DNA of 64,000 nucleotides from Litoditis marina (lineage: Eukaryota > Nematoda > Chromadorea > Rhabditida > Rhabditidae): the NCBI GenBank assembly GCA_964036275.1, contig OZ038434.1, forward strand, positions 20,077,879-20,141,878. The letters are read 5' to 3'. Of this stretch, positions 63,239 through 64,000 are shown one piece after another. The translations under genes were made by a program, and so were the position numbers. The notes under the pieces are model-generated. The model was not told where the DNA came from. It did not search any database and was given only the letters and a program-made list of their open reading frames with translations. The first letter of the stretch is position 1, and each line of letters starts with the position of its first letter.

Positions 63239-64000
63239 GTCCACTTTTTGTCCTCAAGGATGTTGAAAACATTTCCTCGGGACAAAAATTGGACAACTTG
63301 TTTAATTTTTGTCTTCAGGAAACCAACTGGACAATCTGTCCACTTTTTGTTCTCAAGGATGTTGAGAACATTTCCTCGGGACAAAACTTGGACAACCTGT
63401 TTACTTTTTGTCTTCAGGAAACAAACTGGACAATCTGTCCACCTTTTGTCCTCAAGGATCTCGGAAAAGATTCCTCAGGACAAAAATTGGACAATCTGTT
63501 AACTTTTTGTCTTCAGGAAACAAACTGGACAATCTGTCCACATTTTGTCCTCAAGGATGTTGAAAACATTACCTCGGGACAAAAATTGGACAATCTGTCC
63601 ACTTTTTGTCCCCAAGGATGTTGAAAACATTTCCTCTGGCCAAACTTGAACAACCTGGTTACTTTTTGTCTTCAGGGAACCAACTGGACAATCTGTCCAC
63701 CTTTTGTCCTCAAGGATGTTGAAAACATTACCTCGGGACGAAAATTGGACAATCTGTCCACTTTTTGTCCTCAATGATGTTGAAAACATTTCCTCGGGAC
63801 AAAAATTGGACGACCTTTTTCCTTTTTGTCTTCAGAAAACCAACTGGACAATCTGTCTACCTTTTGTCTTCAAGGATGTTGAAAACATTACCTTGGGACA
63901 AAAATTGGACAATCTGTCCACTTTCTGTCCCCAAGGATGTTGAAAACATTTCTTCGGGACAAACATTGGACAACCTGTTTACTTTTTGTCTTCAGGAAAC
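63239..64000 (+). repeat. Satellite B, forward orientation, to window end
   Basis: Forward B units begin GTCCACTTTTTGTCC right after reversed units at about 63238. Substitutions are more numerous than in the 7.8-25.4 kb block (CATTTCCTCTGGCCAAAC near 63635, CCTCAATGATG near 63772, CAAACATTGG near 63961), suggesting a more diverged edge of a B array. One GATCTCGGAAAAGATTCC core lies near 63458. No gene. Confidence 0.9.

Overview
This window is almost entirely repetitive DNA from a eukaryotic, most likely invertebrate animal, genome. The evidence is a CR1/Jockey-type non-LTR retrotransposon fragment, tRNA-derived SINEs with internal pol III promoter boxes, and nucleosome-length satellite arrays with higher-order structure. 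I see no intact host protein-coding gene and no bacterial operon, phage or CRISPR feature. I cannot name the species. Setting and overall architecture fit pericentromeric, subtelomeric or other satellite heterochromatin.

Layout. Satellite A (monomer about 169 bp) fills 1-7814 in one orientation (called +), 25612-37970 in reverse, 39621-40597 +, 40598-46062 reverse, 47713-48689 +, 48690-57075 reverse and 57090-62722 +. Satellite B (61-bp and 99-bp units, each with a long imperfect dyad) fills 7815-25411 and 62723-64000. B carries five copies of one tRNA-derived SINE at the same site and in the same orientation relative to B, plus one 5'-truncated LINE (9425-11059, minus strand). A 200-base N gap (25412-25611) separates B from reversed A. 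Two blocks of about 1.65 kb (37971-39620 and 46063-47712) are tandem arrays of a 293-bp unit, each unit holding a tRNA-like sequence on the minus strand.

Higher-order structure is visible at many scales. In A there are 7-mer (about 1183 bp), 10-mer (about 1687 bp) and 17-mer (about 2873 bp) periods. In B there are periods of about 523, 1576 and 3125 bp. A tandem duplication of 8092 bp covers a complete tRNA-like array and its flanking A arrays, with only about five differences noticed by eye over the first 5 kb. A nested 1602-bp duplication lies inside its second copy. Orientation switches are frequent. One is a near-perfect palindrome centred at about 57083.

What works together: nothing here looks like a metabolic or defence system. 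The likely functional content is chromosomal (satellite and heterochromatin organisation) and pol III-related (tRNA-like boxes followed by T runs). The retroelements are passengers, and the SINE has been captured into a satellite higher-order repeat. The long reading frames in B come from the 99-bp period being divisible by three, and are not genes. The stretch 25612 to about 36100 has many one-base indels absent elsewhere, so its sequence quality next to the gap is suspect.
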